The notes beneath the pieces were generated by a model. That model was given only the letters and a program-made list of their open reading frames with translations, was not told where the DNA came from and did no database searches. From the NCBI GenBank assembly GCA_965226185.1, contig CBDDCT010000004.1, forward strand, positions 186,001 to 250,000: 64,000 nucleotides of DNA, given 5' to 3'. The DNA comes from CBDCYS01 sp965226185. Its GTDB lineage: Bacteria > Acidobacteriota > Terriglobia > Bryobacterales > UBA6623. Below are positions 59,899 through 64,000 of the stretch, piece after piece. Both the position numbers and the translations under genes were made by a program. Numbering within the stretch: position 1 is the first letter of the stretch; every line of letters starts with the position of its first letter.

Positions 59899-61254
59899 TC
59901 AAGGCACGGCCACTCGGATCGATATGCCGTCTTGCGACCGCAAGCCCCCGATCTTGGCGACGACCAGCACGTCCCCGCTGGGTAAACCGGGCGGGACACG
60001 AACAACAATCTGATATACCCCCACGAATCCGGAAAGGCCCGCGAAGAGAGGTTCGACCTCCACGTCACCGAAGCAAATCCGCACCTCCTCCACCGTTGAG
60101 GAGGTGATTCCCGGATCCAGGAACCCGCCAGGAATTGTGCCGATCGGCACCGGCGGCATGGTCGGCCCGAAGCCGGTACCGAATAGAGAAATGACGTCGT
60201 CCGCAACGACTGGCCGAATTCTCACCCCTGGGCCGAACAAATTCGCCGGGCCGGCCAAGGTCCCGTCCGTGTGTACGGCGGCCATGGCCTGAGGGCTCCG
60301 ATCGAGCGGACCGATGGGAAAGAACGTTGGGGAAAGCGCCTGATGCATCACTACCGCGGGAGCGCTGCGGCCGCCGCTCGTTACCACCTCGATCGTCACT
60401 TGACCGGCTGCTTCCGTGGCGGGGGCGACAAAGTTGATTTGGTCCGAAACGGAGCCCAAGTCGTCACTGTCACCCACGAAAGAAATAAAAGCGGGTTCGC
60501 CATTGTAGAGAACTTGCGCGCCCCCCAGACTCGTGGGTGCGACGCCGTCGACGAAGGCGCTATCCCAAGTCAGCGTTACGTCGGTTAGCTCGCTTCCGAA
60601 CACAGTGCCGAAAGTGTTGGGTGAAAAACCCTGGTCCGCGGAAAAGGTCGTGCTTTGCACCGCTGCGCCGTCGTTGATCGACGGCACGCCAGGAGGCGCC
60701 GCGGGGGCCACTTCGATGGCTTTGAGATGGATGCGGTTGCCGCTGCGCCCGCGGTTGCCGTTCGCGGCGTTGCCGGCGACATACATCATGATCTTGCCGA
60801 CATCGGCGGAAGGAGGCGTCCATTCGAACTCGAACATTCCCTCCGTTTTGGGGGTGATGTTGTGGCCGAGATACTGGACGCCGCCGGCGGTGTTCACGCT
60901 CGTCGAAGCGTCGAGTGACGCCAGGTTCCCCGCCTGTCCGTTTTCGCCATTCCGGGCGCTGAGCTGAAACCCAAACACGACCCCCATCGGGTCATTGATG
61001 TCCAAACGCAACATCTGCGGCACACCGGGCTGGTAAGTCGGCCCGTCGGGAAAATGGATCGCGACCGAGTCGGAGTCCTCGAATAGGGCGCCGGAATCGG
61101 TCATGTGGCAGCCGCTGCTCCAACAGGTTTCTTCGCCCGGGGCGCCGCTTCTCATCGGTGGCGGCGCCGAGGTAAAGCCTACAATCATCAGCGGGATGAC
61201 GCTAAATACGATCAGAAACTTCAGCACAATGGACAGTCCTTTACGACGTTTCAT
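59899..61254 (-). CDS. Exported protein with atypical heme-like motif and TIGR03437-type C-terminal domain
   Basis: A 451-residue protein. A signal-like helix (VLKFLIVFSVIPLMIVGF) precedes APGEETCWSSGCHMTD. In comparable choice-of-anchor V/reeler-like proteins this spot often has C-x2-C-H; here it is C-x4-C-H. A beta-rich region follows (about 50-190), then a domain (about 220-450: SINDGAAVQSTTFSADQGFSPNTFGTVFGSEL ... VISLFGTGFGPT ... VYQIVVRVPPGLPSGDV) that looks like the Solibacter-type TIGR03437 repeat domain. ATG 61254 is chosen with GAGG upstream. Confidence 0.75.
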   Translation of the reverse strand: MKRRKGLSIVLKFLIVFSVIPLMIVGFTSAPPPMRSGAPGEETCWSSGCHMTDSGALFEDSDSVAIHFPDGPTYQPGVPQMLRLDINDPMGVVFGFQLSARNGENGQAGNLASLDASTSVNTAGGVQYLGHNITPKTEGMFEFEWTPPSADVGKIMMYVAGNAANGNRGRSGNRIHLKAIEVAPAAPPGVPSINDGAAVQSTTFSADQGFSPNTFGTVFGSELTDVTLTWDSAFVDGVAPTSLGGAQVLYNGEPAFISFVGDSDDLGSVSDQINFVAPATEAAGQVTIEVVTSGGRSAPAVVMHQALSPTFFPIGPLDRSPQAMAAVHTDGTLAGPANLFGPGVRIRPVVADDVISLFGTGFGPTMPPVPIGTIPGGFLDPGITSSTVEEVRICFGDVEVEPLFAGLSGFVGVYQIVVRVPPGLPSGDVLVVAKIGGLRSQDGISIRVAVP

Positions 61255-61503
61255 GAGCAACCTCGCAGGTGACTTCCTATTCGCCAACATTATTTGCGCG
61301 CCGAAGGTCCAGAACGAGCGGTCCACTCGGAACGCCATGAGCGCACGGACGTTCCCCATCATAGAACAAATGCCGTTTGTTGGAAAACAAGAGAAGTTCT
61401 CGGCCTTTTGTCGAAGTCCTTACAGTGTTACCATCTAAAAGATTGAGTCTTGCAGCTCGGAAGTGGGTCGCCCGCTCCACGGGCTCACGCAAGGAGATTC
61501 GGC

Positions 61504-62484
61504 ATGAAATCGCGAACGATGCTCCTCATCTTGGCCTTCACTATCGCTATCGCAGGGCTGCCGTTCTTTACCGCCTTCGCTTCGAGCCACCGGGAAGCGC
61601 CGGGCATCGCGCGCTTGCCGCAGGTCGACGGCACTGACTTTTACATGTTCCGCAGCTACGAAGACGGCCGCGGAGACTTCGTCACGATCATCGCCAACTA
61701 CAACCCGTTGCAGGATCCTTTCGGTGGGCCCAACTACTTTCCCTTGGATTCGAACGCCCAGTACGACATCCATATCACGAACGACGGCGACGCAGTGGAA
61801 GACCTGACGTTCCGCTTTCAGATCCTTGAGGTCGGGGAACACGCTGGTGGTTTGTTCTTGGGTGTTCGTGTAGGCCCGCCTGGTAACCGCCAGCCCATCC
61901 GAATTCCCTTCATCAACGTTGCCCCTTTCGGAGTGGATGACACCGAGTTAAGGGTCAACGTGAAGCGCGAATACTATGTGCGGGTCATTCGCGGAGCCCT
62001 CGACGACGCCAACAGAAACCTGGGCTTTCTCACCGAGGCCGAGTCGGGTAAAGCACAGTTCGGGATGCCTTTGGATTACATCGGTGAGAAGTCGATCCCC
62101 GACTACGACGCCTACGCGGCGCAGTTTCTCTACGACATCGAGATTCCAGGCTGCCCCCAGGATGGCCGTATGTTCGTGGGCCAGCGCAAGGAGTCCTTCC
62201 AGGTCAACCTGGGCGAGATCTTCGATCTGGTCAACCTCGATCCGCTGGGGGACCCCGACGGGGAAACCTCCGACACAGCCGGTAAGAACATCACTACGAT
62301 TGCCCTAGAGCTGCCGATCTCTTGCGTTACCTCCGGCGGCAACTCGGTCATCGGCGCCTGGACAACTTCCCGGCTCCCGCGCAGCCGCCGCCTGAGAGGG
62401 GAAAACGCAACATTCGATGAGCCCGATGAGCACAGCGGAGACTTCGTGCAGGTCTCGCGGCTTGCCAATCCGCTTGTCACCTGA
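61504..62484 (+). pseudogene. DUF4331 family exported protein, cut by IS1380 copy C
   Basis: Signal peptide (LLILAFTIAIAGLPFFTAFAS) followed by SHREAPGIARLPQVDGTDFYMFRSYE, the standard start of DUF4331. The frame runs to RLANPLVT and a stop contributed by the IS. Family members continue NPLVNEVVI and more at this point, so the gene is interrupted within its body. The remainder is beyond the window. ATG 61504 with AAGGAGATTC. Function of DUF4331 unknown. Confidence 0.85.
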
Positions 62485-64000
62485 ATTATGCACAGATTCG
62501 GCGTAGCCATCGCCGATGGAGTTGTAGCGGTAGCGGCAGTCGTGTCAACTCAGTGATTTAGCAAGTCGTCTTTTCCTCTGTTTCCCTCCCTGTTTGAGCC
62601 GCCTGCCAATCCCGGCGGGCAAAAGCGGGCGGGCAAGCGGCGTGTTCCCAGTACGTTGCGGCGAGTGCATGAAATTTTATGCATGGAGCGCCCCTCAACT
62701 CAGCGCACCCTCCACCACCGGCGCGAAGCTCGATCCCGGTGGCCCCATCGCCCGCAGCCGCCGCATCAGCCGTTCAAACAGGCCCTTTTCCTCATAATGA
62801 TCGCTGTAGCTGACACCCGTTCTGCCGGCGTGCCGCCAGATCTTGGCCGCCACGAACAGAAAGCGCAGCCGCGCCGTCGCCAGGGTGGTGTGCCGCAGTG
62901 TCTCCACGCTGGCTTGGGCTTCGCGGTTGAACAGCAGCAGCCAGCAGTTGAGGTTGTAGGCCAGCATGGCCAGCTGAAAGTGATTGCGGTTCATGTCAAA
63001 GCGGCGCGAGGGATGGGCCGCCAGCCCGGCGTCGTTGTTGGCCTCCTTGATGAGGTTCTCGGCTGCGGCGCGCTGATTGTAAAACCACACCACCGCCGCG
63101 ATCGGTTCGGCCAGGTTGGTGACAAACACGCGGTAGGTGTAAGCGCTGGTGGCAAACAGCTGGTATTGCTCGGCCGCGCCGGCCGCGGGTTCGTTTTCGT
63201 AACGCAGCGCCAGGAAACGACAGGCCCGCGCCCAGCCCTGCGGCTGGTAGAGGAATTCGCATTCCGCATCCGCATCGCTGTGGGGCGAGGGCTTCCAGGC
63301 CGCTTGCTGCAACTGCTCGACCAGCCGCCTGGTCTTGCGCGCCACGATGACGAACTGACAAGCCGCCTTTTCATAGGCCTCCACCGCCTCCCAGCAATAA
63401 AACCCGGAATCGGCCCGCGCCAGGATTTTCTTCACGCCGTGCGGCAAAGCCCGAAAGGCGCTCTCGAGGTGGGCGGCGATCTGCCGGCCCGTGGGCCGGT
63501 CGCCGTTGCGCAACCCGCCCATCAGGTATTCGCGCGTCTCGGCCAGGAAAGTCAGTATCGGCTGGTAGCTGCGCTTGCCCTTGTTCTTGGGGTTGTAACT
63601 CTTGCGCCCGCCCATCTGGCGGCCGTAGAGCGTGTGCACGGTGGTGTCGGTGTCCAGCGTCACCGTCTCCAATTTCACCTGGGCCGCGGCCCAGACTCGT
63701 TCCCGCAGCTGGCGCTGAATGGAAAGGATCTGCTTCGCCACGTTGAGGTGCAGCGAGGCCAGAAAGCGCCACAGCGTGGACTGCGGCGGCAGACGCGTCA
63801 CTTGCAAGATGCCGGTCAAGATGGGGTCGCGGGCGATGAAGCGGAGTTGGTTCAGCCGCGCAAAGCCGACATAGAGGCCCAGCACGAGGGCCAGCACAAA
63901 CTGGTAGAGGCTCATCACACGGGTGATTCGTTTGTTCGTGATGGTTTCTTCCAGCAGCGCCTGGAAGCCGAGTTTTTCGAGCAGGGTGGCGACGGGCAGC
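62480..64000 (-). mobile_element. IS1380-family insertion sequence, copy C (runs off the window)
   Basis: Begins with the inverted repeat CCTGAATTATGCAC at 62480-62493, after the candidate duplication TGTCA (62475-62479). Same orientation as copy A; 1,521 bp of the expected 1,801 are inside the window. The sequence is the same as copy A apart from at least one base (GTTGTAGCGG against GTTGTGGCGG). Confidence 0.93.
62695..64000 (-). CDS. IS1380-family DDE transposase (copy C, N-terminus outside window)
   Basis: All residues visible in the window are identical to copies A and B, including the three catalytic acidic motifs. By alignment with copy A the start codon should lie near 64140. Stop offset from the IS end is the same as in copy A (215 bases). 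Confidence 0.92.
   Translation of the reverse strand, partial: LPVATLLEKLGFQALLEETITNKRITRVMSLYQFVLALVLGLYVGFARLNQLRFIARDPILTGILQVTRLPPQSTLWRFLASLHLNVAKQILSIQRQLRERVWAAAQVKLETVTLDTDTTVHTLYGRQMGGRKSYNPKNKGKRSYQPILTFLAETREYLMGGLRNGDRPTGRQIAAHLESAFRALPHGVKKILARADSGFYCWEAVEAYEKAACQFVIVARKTRRLVEQLQQAAWKPSPHSDADAECEFLYQPQGWARACRFLALRYENEPAAGAAEQYQLFATSAYTYRVFVTNLAEPIAAVVWFYNQRAAAENLIKEANNDAGLAAHPSRRFDMNRNHFQLAMLAYNLNCWLLLFNREAQASVETLRHTTLATARLRFLFVAAKIWRHAGRTGVSYSDHYEEKGLFERLMRRLRAMGPPGSSFAPVVEGALS

Noticed and set aside
26076..62493. Composite transposon bounded by IS1380 copies A and C (same orientation, same TGTCA)
   Set aside because: Each copy is inserted in a different broken gene; copy A has its own duplication on both sides, so the copies moved independently.

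Overview
The window looks like a chromosomal piece of a GC-rich, Gram-negative member of the Acidobacteriota, most likely the Bryobacterales/Solibacter lineage. This rests on a secreted protein whose C-terminus resembles the Solibacter-type TIGR03437 domain (59899-61254), several lipoprotein sulfatases, Tat-exported Gfo/Idh/MocA and sugar-metabolism proteins, and a respiratory operon built on a split (b6/subunit-IV-like) cytochrome b. The taxonomic call is inference. No rRNA, tRNA or CRISPR array was found.

Layout. 1-603: N-terminus of DNA topoisomerase III (minus strand). 763-9358: one plus-strand respiratory operon with Rieske protein, split cytochrome b, octaheme c-type cytochrome, cupredoxin-like lipoprotein, heme A synthase and heme O synthase. 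It is followed by a DUF2283 gene, a decayed ctaB fragment and a sulfatase. 11600-15418 (minus): ECF sigma factor, anti-sigma factor, B-box zinc-finger membrane protein and DUF4097 membrane protein, overlapping as an operon. 15718-25854: housekeeping and metabolic genes (ribosomal protein S1, DksA-like protein, glycerol-dehydrogenase-like enzyme, DapA-family lyase, TIGR04282 transferase). 26035-29748: a formylglycine-generating-enzyme-like gene broken by an IS, next to a RES-Xre toxin-antitoxin pair. 31284-39418: a molybdenum enzyme operon of the type II DMSO-reductase family, close to nitrite oxidoreductase/nitrate reductase (gamma, alpha, small ORF, beta, TorD-type chaperone). 40974-45949: small proteins, a YIP1 membrane protein, a broken HAD-UbiA fusion and a methyltransferase. 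46500-52684: ACT protein, Gfo/Idh/MocA oxidoreductases, a mannonate-dehydratase-like protein and an IS110 element. 53503-62484: TPR protein, sulfatase, Uma2 pair, IF-1, HAD dehalogenase, TIGR03437 protein and DUF4331 protein.

The strongest theme is recent gene disruption by mobile DNA. Three essentially identical 1,801-bp IS1380-family copies (26081-27881, 42592-44392, 62480-window end) and one 530-bp non-autonomous relative (38668-39197) share the same 14-bp terminal inverted repeats and make 5-bp target duplications. Each sits inside a reading frame. Removing the element together with one duplication restores a continuous frame for the SUMF1-like gene and the TorD gene. It restores the correct frame, apart from one TGA, for the HAD-UbiA gene. 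The fourth target (DUF4331) runs off the window.

The most interesting single element is an IS110 insertion (about 50344-51510) inside a REP-like palindrome. Its leader can be folded by eye into a bridge-RNA architecture: a 5' hairpin and two internal loops whose sides match the target halves and the element ends. The transposase frame is shifted at a run of eight T. The molybdenum-enzyme operon also looks damaged: the gamma subunit has a frameshift and the chaperone gene carries the non-autonomous element.
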